Made by a program: the position numbers and the translations under genes
Origin: an uncultured Synergistia bacterium
GTDB taxonomy: Bacteria > Eremiobacterota > SpSt-956 > JAKJGF01
DNA: 8,624 nt
NCBI GenBank assembly: GCA_937888925.1
Contig: CALARM010000130.1
Coordinates: forward strand, 1 to 8,624
Reading direction: 5' to 3'
The notes under the pieces: generated by a model
The model's input: only the letters and a program-made list of their open reading frames with translations
Database searches by the model: none
What the model was told of the DNA's origin: nothing
Shown here: piece after piece, positions 1 through 6,306 of the stretch
Layout: every line of letters starts with the position of its first letter
Numbering within the stretch: the stretch's first letter is position 1

Positions 1-742
1 CTTTATTGAAATAGTCTATGGCTCTGTCAAAGTGTTCTTTTTTTACCGCAATGAGACCAAGATTGATGAGTGGCTCAGGTGATGTATCATCCAGTTCCTG
101 TGCTTTTTGCGTATGATATTCCGCCTTGTCCAGTTTATCCATATGTAAATAAACCTCTGCCAGACCAAGGTGGGCAGCTGTGTAAAAGGGGTTTATTCCG
201 AGAGCTTTTTCATATCTCTGTATGGCAAAAGAAAAATTTTCCAGCGCATTATAGCACGAGGCCATATAAAAGTGTATTTCAGGTTTTGCTTCGACAGTTC
301 CTGACGAATATTCAAAATGTGACAGAGCCAGTTCATATTCTTCTTTTTCCCAGAATATTTTACCCAGTTCGTAATGGGTAATTTCGTCGTCAGGATACAG
401 GTTTAATACCTTATGGTAATGGGCTATGGCATTATCCAGATCGCCCATGTTAGAGTAACATTCTCCGAGTCTGGCATGGGCAAGACCATAGGAATTGTCT
501 ATATTTATAACTGTTTTATAATAATTTAAAGCTGTGTTATGTTCCTTTCTGGCCCTTGCTATTTCTCCGAGATCATAATAAGCATCTGCATTATATGGGT
601 CCTTTTTGATAGCATGTTTTAATTGATTTATTTTTAAATCCAGGTTTGTTCCTGAAACGGTCTGCGTAAAAGAATGTTCGTCAGGGCTATCCTCATTCAG
701 TCTCCTGTGTTTTTTTGTTCCTTTAGAAATATTTCCCAGCAA
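1..742 (-). CDS. TPR-repeat protein, C-terminus cut off by the window edge
   Basis: The minus strand is open for 247 codons and runs off base 1 without a stop. After a charged N-terminus (about residues 1-35) it consists of tandem 34-residue tetratricopeptide repeats starting near residues 51, 85, 119, 155, 189 and 223. Each carries the typical small and aromatic positions (for example YYDLGEIA, ARLGECYSNMGD, YMASCYNALENF, LGLAEVYLHMDKLDKA). TPR arrays are helical scaffolds for protein-protein contacts, so no enzymatic role is implied. No signal peptide or membrane segment is visible, suggesting a cytoplasmic protein, though the missing end could carry another domain. The start chosen is TTG at 742-740: an in-frame TAG lies upstream with no ATG between, and GAGGTG (749-754) sits 6 nt before the TTG. 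An in-frame GTG overlaps that site and is less likely. It is divergent from the small membrane-protein gene. The TPR call is firm; the function is unknown. Confidence 0.85.
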   Translation of the reverse strand, partial: MLGNISKGTKKHRRLNEDSPDEHSFTQTVSGTNLDLKINQLKHAIKKDPYNADAYYDLGEIARARKEHNTALNYYKTVINIDNSYGLAHARLGECYSNMGDLDNAIAHYHKVLNLYPDDEITHYELGKIFWEKEEYELALSHFEYSSGTVEAKPEIHFYMASCYNALENFSFAIQRYEKALGINPFYTAAHLGLAEVYLHMDKLDKAEYHTQKAQELDDTSPEPLINLGLIAVKKEHFDRAIDYFNK

Positions 743-975
743 AAGCAGCACCTCAAAACTGTTATGACTATAAAGTAACTATGAATATTCTTTTTCTCTA
801 TCTTAATACCTTGTGAAAATATATAAAAAATTGCGATTATAATATTGATGTTTTTTGAGTTATGGACAGGAGCTTTACTTTATATGTAATTTTGATTAAA
901 ATGGAGTTGCCTGCAAATACAGGACTTTACATAAAAGCAGAGAATATATATCAAAATAATAAAGGAGTCTGGAGC
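743..975. other. Intergenic region between divergent genes
   Basis: This stretch of 233 bases separates the divergent TPR and small membrane-protein genes. It is very AT-rich. A perfect TATAAT (838-843, plus strand) could be a -10 box for the rightward gene, but the nearest -35-like TTGTGA (811-816) is 21 bp away, so it is not called as a promoter. The reading frame of the rightward gene stays open back to an ATG at 862, but those 38 codons have no ribosome site or protein-like composition and are treated as leader. I see no RNA gene or repeat. Confidence 0.5.
749..754 (-). promoter_or_regulatory. Ribosome-binding site deciding a TTG start
   Basis: On the minus strand GAGGTG lies 6 nt upstream of the TTG at 742-740. 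No ATG exists between the upstream in-frame stop and the TPR repeats, so this site supports TTG as the initiation codon. Confidence 0.6.
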
Positions 976-1251
976 ATGAAAGAAAGTAAAGAAAAATCAC
1001 TTGAAGATAAATATAAAATTTTTAAAAAATCCTGTTTTTATTATGCACTTACTGCCATACTTACTCCTCCTGTGGCAGTAGTTCTTGCCATTTCCGCCAG
1101 AAACAGCGAAGAATTATATAATCTCATATTTCTGGTTATTTTGACAGAGGTTTATACTGTAGTAAGAGCCTTTTTTGATTATGAGGAAACAAGAAAACTG
1201 AGAAAATTTTTATCTGACACCCCATCTGAACTGTCAAAGGAAAGCCCATAA
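976..1251 (+). CDS. Small protein with two predicted membrane segments
   Basis: This is a 91-residue protein of unrecognised family. A charged, lysine/glutamate-rich N-terminus (residues 1-19) is followed by two hydrophobic stretches, about residues 20-41 (containing LTPPVAVVLAIS) and 47-67 (containing LIFLVILTEVY). A short charged tail then contains DYEETRKLRKF. This predicts a helical hairpin in the inner membrane with both ends on the same side, probably cytoplasmic given the flanking lysines and arginines. The start is ATG 976, because AAAGGAG (961-967) precedes it at good spacing; the in-frame ATG at 862 has no such site. It ends 31 bp from the convergent end of the sensor-kinase gene, with no clear hairpin terminator between them. 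Nothing recognisable points to a function, and a link to the kinase is only positional. Confidence 0.65.
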   Translation: MKESKEKSLEDKYKIFKKSCFYYALTAILTPPVAVVLAISARNSEELYNLIFLVILTEVYTVVRAFFDYEETRKLRKFLSDTPSELSKESP

Positions 1252-1282
1252 ATTTTTTGTAATGGTTCAACTATAATATTTA

Positions 1283-3640
1283 TCAGTTACCTGATTCGCT
1301 ATACAAAACTTCCTGTATAACCTGCTGGAATCTTGAGAGTAAAAATGGTTTTTCCAGGTATCTGTTGCCTATTTCCTCTAAAAAGGCTCTTGTATAAGGA
1401 TTTATAATATCACCTGTAGAAAAGACGATTTTATCTGTCAGATGGGGGAACTTTTCTTTTATTATAAAGTATAATTCCTTGCCTCCCAGCCCCGGCATTT
1501 TCATATCCAGAATAATCAAGTCGAAATCCTGATGTTCCGCTATCTTTTCCAGAGCTTCTTCACCGCTGTCAGATGTTGTTATATTATGTTCCATATCTTC
1601 AAGGACATTTGTTACCATGTCCAGTATTATTGGTTCATCGTCAACTACCATAATTTTTTTGTGTTTCTGATTTTCACCTGTAATTTCCAGCGGCTTTATT
1701 TCTTCTTCTTTAGTTTCAGCATAATCTTTAGAAACAGGCAATTCTATGGTGAAACATGTGCCTTCTCCTTCTTTACTGGTAACATCTATAGTTCCGCCAT
1801 GTTCTTCTATTATACCCCTGGAAATACTCAGACCCAGACCGGTTCCTTCTCCTTTTTCTTTTGTGGTGAAAAAAGGCTCGAAGATTTTTAACTGATTTTC
1901 TTTACTTATACCGGGGCCGTTATCTCTGAATCTTATTTCCACCATATTACTTCTGGTGCATGTGTCTACTACTATATTATTTCCTTTACCGGACTTTATA
2001 ATCGCCTGTTCCGCATTAATAAGTAAATTTAATATGACCTGCTGTATCTGGTGAGAATCTCCCATGATAGAGGGAAGTTTTTCCATAAGATTTTTTTTAA
2101 TAACTATATTATGTACTCCAAGTTCATATTCTCTCAGGGCTAAAGAATTTAAAATAATATGGTTTATATCAACCTGTGTCATTTCTACTTTATGTTTTCT
2201 TACAAAACTTAACAGGTTTTGGATTATTTTTCTACATCTTTCTGCCTGAGTTGATATTTTTTCCAGATCGTGCTTTATAGAAGTGTCTATATTACTTTTT
2301 ATGAGAAGTTCTGCATAACCCAGAACTCCCGTGAGAGGATTGTTCAATTCATGGGCAACTCCTGATATAAGCTGCCCTACCGATGAGAGTTTTTCTACCT
2401 GAATCAACTGATATTCAAGCTGTTTTTCTTTTGTTAAATCTTTTAATACTATTATGATGCCTGAAAAATTTCCGTCCTGTTCCGTAATTGCATTGGCATA
2501 TATGGAGAAATATCCGTCTTTTTCCAGGGTTGCAGAAACAGGTTTGCTTTTATCAAGATAAATCTTTTCTATCGAATCACAGAGGATGCAGTCACATTTA
2601 TTCTTTCCCCACTCTTTCGGCAGTGTTATACCCATGGAAGGGAGTATTTCTTTTGCAGAAGGGTTAAGCATTACAAGTTCATAGTTCTTATTAATCATAA
2701 GGACACCATTGCTTAAAGAATCCAGAACTGTCTGAATCTTCTTCTGATCGGTAGAGAATATGGAGCTCATTTTATTCAATTCCACCGCAGTATGATTTGC
2801 TATGGAATGAAATAATTTTTTCTCTTCTTCGGTAAAAGCATTTTTCATACCGCCTGTAATAAAAAGAACTGCTGTAATTTTGTTGGCCACTATAACCGGT
2901 TCTGATATAAAGGTTTCTACCCGGCTTTTACCTGATTCCTGAGCAGAAGGATCTATTCTTGTTTCAATTATAAAGGAAATATTTTGATCTTTTTCCCCGG
3001 AATAAGTTTCTATTACTTTTGTTTTAAGATCGTCAGTATAGCTTTCACGTAATTTCTCTCGAATTTTTACGACAATTTTCTCCCCTTCGTCAAAGAAAAA
3101 TGCTCCTGCTGCATCGTATTTTATTATATTATATAAAGTATTTACTATAAGGCTGAATAATTCTTCATAACTTACAAAATTGGATACTGCTTTACTGATA
3201 TCATAGAGAGAAGCCAGTTCGAAAGCTCTCTTTCTGAGCTCTTCCTGTTTAAGTTTTACTTCTGATGTTGCTCTGATTTTATTAATAGCTTTTGCTATGA
3301 CCTTTTTTATCTGTTCTATACTTTCAAAAGGTTTGATGAGATAATCAAAAGCGCCAAAGCGTAGTGCATCTACAGAGGTCTCTATGGAAGCATAGCCTGT
3401 CATCATAATTACTTCTGTTAGAGGAGAAACTTCTTTTATCCTGCTTAATAGTTCTACACCGTTCATTTCAGGCATCTTTATATCGGTAATGACCAGATGA
3501 GGCATTTCTTTTTTTACTATTTCAAGTGCTTCAAGACCGTTTTTTGCAGTAAAAACTGTAAAGTCTCTGCTGAATAAATGAGTGAAAATCTCCAGTATAT
3601 CCAGCTCATCGTCTACAACTATTATTTTTGGCTTAATCAA
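1283..3640 (-). CDS. Hybrid sensor histidine kinase/response regulator (REC-GAF-PAS-HisKA-HATPase-REC)
   Basis: This 785-residue cytoplasmic signalling protein has no membrane segment. In order: an N-terminal receiver (about 5-118; acidic D10/D11, phospho-acceptor D53, T81, K103); a coiled linker (about 120-145); a GAF-like region (about 140-295); a PAS domain (about 300-405) with an unusual C349-x-C351-x2-C354; HisKA with H430 in the H-box HELNNPLTG; a HATPase domain with N-box N538/N542, G1 box DNGPG (573-577), F box FEPFFTT and G2 box EGTGLGLS; and a C-terminal receiver (about 661-780; D667/D668, D712, T742, K764). All catalytic residues are present, so it should be active. By family logic it autophosphorylates H430 and relays to a receiver. 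It has no DNA-binding output domain, so it must act on a partner not seen here. The start is TTG 3640 with AGGAGG 7 nt upstream. It is divergent from the protease gene; whether it regulates that gene is inference. Confidence 0.93.
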   Translation of the reverse strand: MIKPKIIVVDDELDILEIFTHLFSRDFTVFTAKNGLEALEIVKKEMPHLVITDIKMPEMNGVELLSRIKEVSPLTEVIMMTGYASIETSVDALRFGAFDYLIKPFESIEQIKKVIAKAINKIRATSEVKLKQEELRKRAFELASLYDISKAVSNFVSYEELFSLIVNTLYNIIKYDAAGAFFFDEGEKIVVKIREKLRESYTDDLKTKVIETYSGEKDQNISFIIETRIDPSAQESGKSRVETFISEPVIVANKITAVLFITGGMKNAFTEEEKKLFHSIANHTAVELNKMSSIFSTDQKKIQTVLDSLSNGVLMINKNYELVMLNPSAKEILPSMGITLPKEWGKNKCDCILCDSIEKIYLDKSKPVSATLEKDGYFSIYANAITEQDGNFSGIIIVLKDLTKEKQLEYQLIQVEKLSSVGQLISGVAHELNNPLTGVLGYAELLIKSNIDTSIKHDLEKISTQAERCRKIIQNLLSFVRKHKVEMTQVDINHIILNSLALREYELGVHNIVIKKNLMEKLPSIMGDSHQIQQVILNLLINAEQAIIKSGKGNNIVVDTCTRSNMVEIRFRDNGPGISKENQLKIFEPFFTTKEKGEGTGLGLSISRGIIEEHGGTIDVTSKEGEGTCFTIELPVSKDYAETKEEEIKPLEITGENQKHKKIMVVDDEPIILDMVTNVLEDMEHNITTSDSGEEALEKIAEHQDFDLIILDMKMPGLGGKELYFIIKEKFPHLTDKIVFSTGDIINPYTRAFLEEIGNRYLEKPFLLSRFQQVIQEVLYSESGN

Positions 3641-3647
3641 AAGATTA

Positions 3648-3653
3648 CCTCCT
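3648..3653 (-). promoter_or_regulatory. Ribosome-binding site for the kinase TTG start
   Basis: AGGAGG on the minus strand is a perfect Shine-Dalgarno core 7 nt before TTG 3640-3638. The receiver-domain homology starts within five residues of that TTG, so no ATG is needed. The same AGGAGGTAAT string precedes the divergent protease gene. Confidence 0.75.
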
Positions 3654-3666
3654 GCAACTCTGTTTT

Positions 3667-3691
3667 CGTAACGCGTGACGGGAGTCCCGTC
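3667..3691. promoter_or_regulatory. Overlapping dyad and hairpin in the kinase leader
   Basis: Two symmetric elements overlap in the predicted 5' untranslated region of the kinase gene. Bases 3667-3680 form a 14-bp palindrome centred on ACGCGT with one mismatched pair. Bases 3677-3691 form a perfect hairpin, GACGGG-AGT-CCCGTC (6-bp stem, 3-nt loop). The GC-rich block stands out from its AT-rich surroundings. It could be a protein-binding operator or an RNA stem-loop; there is no T-run after it, so a terminator is unlikely. Confidence 0.4.
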
Positions 3692-3715
3692 TGTGGTTTA
3701 TTATCTTAATTAATA

Positions 3716-3744
3716 ATTATACTACGTAATCAGAATATTTCCAA
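3716..3744 (-). promoter_or_regulatory. Probable sigma-70-type promoter for the hybrid kinase
   Basis: On the minus strand TTGGAA (3744-3739) is followed after exactly 17 bp by a perfect TATAAT (3721-3716). Transcription would start near 3709, giving a leader of about 70 nt that contains the 3677-3691 hairpin and ends at the AGGAGG site. This is the best promoter match in the window. Confidence 0.65.
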
Positions 3745-3789
3745 TATAAAATCTTAGACTTTTCCGGAGAAATAATTTATAATATAATA

Positions 3790-3831
3790 GTGAGCGGTAA
3801 ACAGTGAACAGTTATCAGTTAGCAGTGATCG
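3790..3831 (+). repeat. Heptamer array, six 7-bp units
   Basis: Six consecutive 7-bp units fit a GTnAnCR-type pattern: GTGAGCG, GTAAACA, GTGAACA, GTTATCA, GTTAGCA, GTGATCG. Units diverge at defined positions but keep exact period 7. Related arrays lie at 3921-3941, 6250-6274 and 8235-8262, always between genes. Short tandem heptamers of this general kind (STRR-type) are known from other bacterial genomes, notably filamentous cyanobacteria. Confidence 0.7.
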
Positions 3832-3920
3832 GAAAATTATTCCTGATTTTCTGTAATGAATTGTTCCTGTTATGGCTGATAGTTTAAAAGTATTATCTAT
3901 TGTTTATATTTGTAATAATG

Positions 3921-3941
3921 GTCGCCGGTCACTGGTCACTG
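3921..3941 (-). repeat. Inverted heptamer array, three units
   Basis: The plus strand reads GTCGCCG, GTCACTG, GTCACTG; on the minus strand this is the same GTGAC-type heptamer as in the other arrays. Bases 3925-3934 can pair with 3823-3832 of the upstream array (9 of 10 Watson-Crick, the tenth G-U in RNA), bracketing about 90 AT-rich bases. The array ends 5 bp before the protease ribosome site. Confidence 0.55.
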
Positions 3942-3946
3942 AATTT

Positions 3947-3952
3947 AGGAGG
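3947..3952 (+). promoter_or_regulatory. Ribosome-binding site of the protease gene
   Basis: AGGAGG lies 8 nt before ATG 3961 and is a perfect Shine-Dalgarno core. It fixes the protease start and suggests efficient translation. Confidence 0.75.
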
Positions 3953-3960
3953 TAATATTT

Positions 3961-5121
3961 ATGAATAACACAGGGGAATTTTTTATTAACGAAATCAATA
4001 AGGTTGTACCTGAAGAACAGAGAGAAAATACTTCATATCAAAAATTTCTTCATGATTATTTCAAAGAAGAATTAAAGAAAGAACATGTAAAAATTTTTGT
4101 TGGCTTTAAAGAAATACTCGATACGGAAGTTGAAAGATACGGAGATGTCCTTTATAAATTTAAGACTACTGATTCCATACTGATGCATACAAAAACAGAT
4201 TTGCTTGACACTATAAAGAATCTGAGTTCAGTACGGTTTATAGAACTGGATTATCCTGTTTCCCTCATAGTTCCTCCGGAACATGTGGAAGGACAGGGGC
4301 CATCTCAGGATACAGACTGGAATATGCGTCTTATAGGTGCTCCCTATGCATGGAATATGAATGCCACAGGACGTGGCGTTAAGCTCGGTATAATAGATAC
4401 GGGAATAGACTACAATCATCCCTGTCTGAAAGAGAATGTAAAAGGTGGACATAACTTTGTAGATGACAGTAAAGATCCCTTTGATGATAACGGTCATGGC
4501 ACACACTGTGCAGGTATTGCAGCAGCCTCGGGAGAAGCCAGCCTGACCGGAGTGGCCACAAGGGCTGATCTTTATGCGCTGAAGGTTTTAAGTGCCACCG
4601 GCGGCGGTCGTACGTCCGGTATCGTAGCAGCAATAGACTGGGCAGTGAGTAATGGCCTTCAGGTTTTAAGTATGAGTCTTGGAAGCCGTTTCCCTGCTTC
4701 TGCCATGCATGAAGCTCTTATTGCCGCTCATGAAAGAGGTCTCATACTTGTAGCAGCATCGGGCAATGAAATGATAGGGCCCGGATTTCCTGCTTTTTAC
4801 AGAGAGGTTGTATCTGTAGGTGCAGTAGACAGAAATAAAAAACCTGCCAGTTTTACCAATCGTGACCCGGGAGTTGATATAGCAGCTCCCGGCGTAGGTG
4901 TTTATTCTTCAGTTCCGGGAGGTAAATTTGCTTCCTACAGCGGGACATCCATGGCCTGTCCTCATGTGAGCGGTGTCTTTTCCGTAATTCTCGGAGAAAG
5001 AAGAATGGAGAATGTGGAAGCAGAAAATCTCATCTATGATACTGCAGAAGATATAAAAAGACATTCCTGGGAGGTCGGCCGGGGACTTGTAAGAATTGAT
5101 AATGGATTGAAGAGGTTATAA
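3961..5121 (+). CDS. Subtilisin-family (S8) serine protease, no signal peptide
   Basis: This 386-residue protein is predicted to be a serine endopeptidase of the subtilase family. The catalytic triad is intact: D146 in IIDTGID, H179 in NGHGTHCAG and S330 in SGTSMACPH, with oxyanion-hole N269 in AASGNE. The protease domain spans about 120-375. Residues about 43-105 look like an I9-type propeptide/inhibitor domain, so the enzyme is probably made as a zymogen that cleaves itself. The first 40 residues are hydrophilic with no signal peptide or lipobox, pointing to action in the cytoplasm. The C-terminus stops right after the catalytic domain, with no secretion or cell-wall module. The gene heads a plus-strand cluster: the propeller gene begins 6 bp after its stop. 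With the downstream radical SAM protein, processing of a modified peptide is a reasonable guess; general protein turnover is the alternative. Confidence 0.93.
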   Translation: MNNTGEFFINEINKVVPEEQRENTSYQKFLHDYFKEELKKEHVKIFVGFKEILDTEVERYGDVLYKFKTTDSILMHTKTDLLDTIKNLSSVRFIELDYPVSLIVPPEHVEGQGPSQDTDWNMRLIGAPYAWNMNATGRGVKLGIIDTGIDYNHPCLKENVKGGHNFVDDSKDPFDDNGHGTHCAGIAAASGEASLTGVATRADLYALKVLSATGGGRTSGIVAAIDWAVSNGLQVLSMSLGSRFPASAMHEALIAAHERGLILVAASGNEMIGPGFPAFYREVVSVGAVDRNKKPASFTNRDPGVDIAAPGVGVYSSVPGGKFASYSGTSMACPHVSGVFSVILGERRMENVEAENLIYDTAEDIKRHSWEVGRGLVRIDNGLKRL

Positions 5122-5127
5122 AGATAT

Positions 5128-6180
5128 ATGTGGTCCTGTTATAAAGGAAATAACTGCCATACATCGTGTGTTTGTGGCAGTCCTGCCCTGAAAGGTTCTC
5201 TGTTATGGTCTTATGATACAGGGGAGAAGATAAATGTTTCCCCTGTTATTACAGATAATATTCTTTACATTGTTACAGAAGAGGGAATTCTTCATGCACT
5301 GACAGGTGACGGGGGAAATTTACTCTGGAAATATAATGATACAGATGAAGGTAATACTGCAGTTGAAAAATTTCCTCCTCTTGTAATAGATGATACAGTT
5401 TATTTTACCGGTAAAAATGGCAATATTTATGCTCTGTCTTCCGAAAAGGGAGAAGTTAAATGGGTATATGAAACAGGGAGCGTAATAAATTCTTCTCCTG
5501 CAATACGGGGAGATATGTTGTATACAGGTACTCTGGATGGAAATATTTATGCTATTGATATGTCAGGAGGAAAGAAAAAATGGTCTTTCCATGCAGGAGG
5601 TATCTGTGTTTCATCTCCTGTAATATATGGAGGCATGATCTTTATCGGTTCTGATGACATATTTTATGTAATAGATATAGAGAGAGGAGAGAAAAGATGG
5701 GCCTATACACTGGAAAAACCTGTCTGTTCATCTCCTGCGATTTATAACGGAGCAATTTATGTGAGTGCCGGTTATATATACTGTCTTGAGATCATCAATG
5801 GTGCGAAAAGATGGATTGCAGAAGTAGAAGGTGAGCCTCTCACTGAAACCCCTGTTATTGCGGCTAATTCTATTTTTGTTCCTACGAGAGTATATATGAA
5901 AGAACTGGATAAAACCGTAGGTGTTCTTTATTCTCTTGAAGTCAATACTGCTGCCCGTCAGTGGGCATTTTTTTCCTGGGGAAGCATTACCGAACCTGCA
6001 GTGTCCGGGAATTTTATGTATGCAGGGAGCGGTGACGGAAAACTCTATGCCATTGACACAGGGTGCGGCCTTCAGAAGTGGGTTTATGATACAGCTTCGA
6101 TTATTACTTCTTCACCTGTTGTTGGAGAAGGCTGTGTGTTCACTGTTACTAATAACGGTATGATTTATGCTATTATTTAA
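5128..6180 (+). CDS. PQQ-like beta-propeller repeat protein with Cys-rich N-terminus
   Basis: This 350-residue protein is built almost wholly of eight propeller repeats. Each has a W-x-aromatic start (W27, W67, W112, W152, W191, W229, W279, W318), then an SSPAI/SPVI strand and a GxIYAID-type strand, spaced about 38-50 residues. This is the PQQ-like/BamB fold, normally eight-bladed. BamB and the PQQ dehydrogenases are exported, but this one has no signal peptide or lipobox. No quinone-binding residues can be assigned, so a scaffold or binding role is likelier than an oxidoreductase. Where relatives usually read like W-x2-aromatic-x-GN-x2-HT, the N-terminus here holds cysteines C4, C10, C14 and C16 beside H11, a possible metal site. 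The ATG 5128 is 6 bp after the protease stop. AGAGG at 5111-5115 lies 12 nt upstream, inside the protease gene, so translational coupling is likely. Confidence 0.88.
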   Translation: MWSCYKGNNCHTSCVCGSPALKGSLLWSYDTGEKINVSPVITDNILYIVTEEGILHALTGDGGNLLWKYNDTDEGNTAVEKFPPLVIDDTVYFTGKNGNIYALSSEKGEVKWVYETGSVINSSPAIRGDMLYTGTLDGNIYAIDMSGGKKKWSFHAGGICVSSPVIYGGMIFIGSDDIFYVIDIERGEKRWAYTLEKPVCSSPAIYNGAIYVSAGYIYCLEIINGAKRWIAEVEGEPLTETPVIAANSIFVPTRVYMKELDKTVGVLYSLEVNTAARQWAFFSWGSITEPAVSGNFMYAGSGDGKLYAIDTGCGLQKWVYDTASIITSSPVVGEGCVFTVTNNGMIYAII

Positions 6181-6187
6181 AATGTGA

Positions 6188-6253
6188 TGGGGAGAATGTC
6201 CTTTAAAATGTGCTTTTTGCTATGCATGTTTTCATGGAAGTGCCTGCAAGTGA
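6188..6253 (+). pseudogene. Startless open stretch encoding a radical SAM-like Cys motif
   Basis: Between TGA at 6185 and TGA at 6251 one frame encodes 21 residues including CPLKCAFCYACFHGSA, five cysteines in 18 residues. The first three follow the CxxxCxxC pattern of radical SAM enzymes. It closely matches residues 209-224 of the downstream radical SAM protein (CPFKCTFCYEGFLGSS). Over 54 aligned bases (6197-6250 against 6931-6984) I count 39 identities. No ATG, GTG, TTG or CTG codon exists in this frame, so it cannot be translated alone. The overlapping frame does have an ATG (6187-6267, 26 residues, three cysteines) but no good ribosome site. It is most likely a relic of a radical SAM gene copy. 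A Cys-rich peptide joined by recoding, or chance, remains possible. Confidence 0.45.
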
Positions 6254-6274
6254 AGGGTGAAGAGTGAAAAGTGG
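6250..6274 (+). repeat. Heptamer array, three and a half units
   Basis: GTGAAGG, GTGAAGA, GTGAAAA and GTGG follow one another with exact period 7. This is the same family as the arrays at 3790, 3921 and 8235. It ends over the alternative GTG start (6271) of the radical SAM gene, which argues that this GTG is part of the repeat rather than a real start. Confidence 0.6.
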
Positions 6275-6306
6275 TTGATGGAAATTTTACGGAAAGTGGT
6301 AAGTTT

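Larger units (their letters stand above)
3641..3960. other. Divergent intergenic region, kinase/protease
   Basis: These 320 bases between the kinase and protease start codons contain the kinase ribosome site, the leader dyad/hairpin, the leftward promoter and two heptamer arrays in opposite orientation (3790-3831 and 3921-3941). Two overlapping TATAAT boxes (3778-3783 and 3783-3788) could be -10 elements for the rightward protease gene, but no convincing -35 is visible. If used, the protease leader would be about 165 nt and would include both arrays. No small gene or known riboswitch is recognised. Confidence 0.6.

Noticed and set aside
70..381. Plus-strand 103-codon ORF opposite the TPR gene
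   Set aside because: The minus strand encodes clear TPR repeats over the whole stretch; the plus-strand product has no protein-like pattern.
862..975. Upstream extension of the small membrane protein to ATG 862
   Set aside because: The 38 extra codons have no ribosome site, whereas AAAGGAG sits at proper spacing before ATG 976.
1252..1282. Bidirectional terminator between the convergent small gene and kinase gene
   Set aside because: Only short A/T runs are visible and I could not find a stem of useful length in these 31 bases.
3790..3831. CRISPR array
   Set aside because: The repeat unit is 7 bp with no spacers, and no cas genes are present.
6187..6267. 26-residue ORF with three cysteines as RiPP precursor
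   Set aside because: It has no ribosome site before ATG 6187, runs into the heptamer repeat and overlaps the stretch whose other frame clearly resembles the radical SAM motif; its sequence looks like an out-of-frame shadow.
6271..6306. GTG 6271 as start of the radical SAM protein
   Set aside because: This GTG is the last unit of a heptamer array and adds 12 residues with no family match; ATG 6307 is preferred, but neither has a strong ribosome site, so it stays an alternative.
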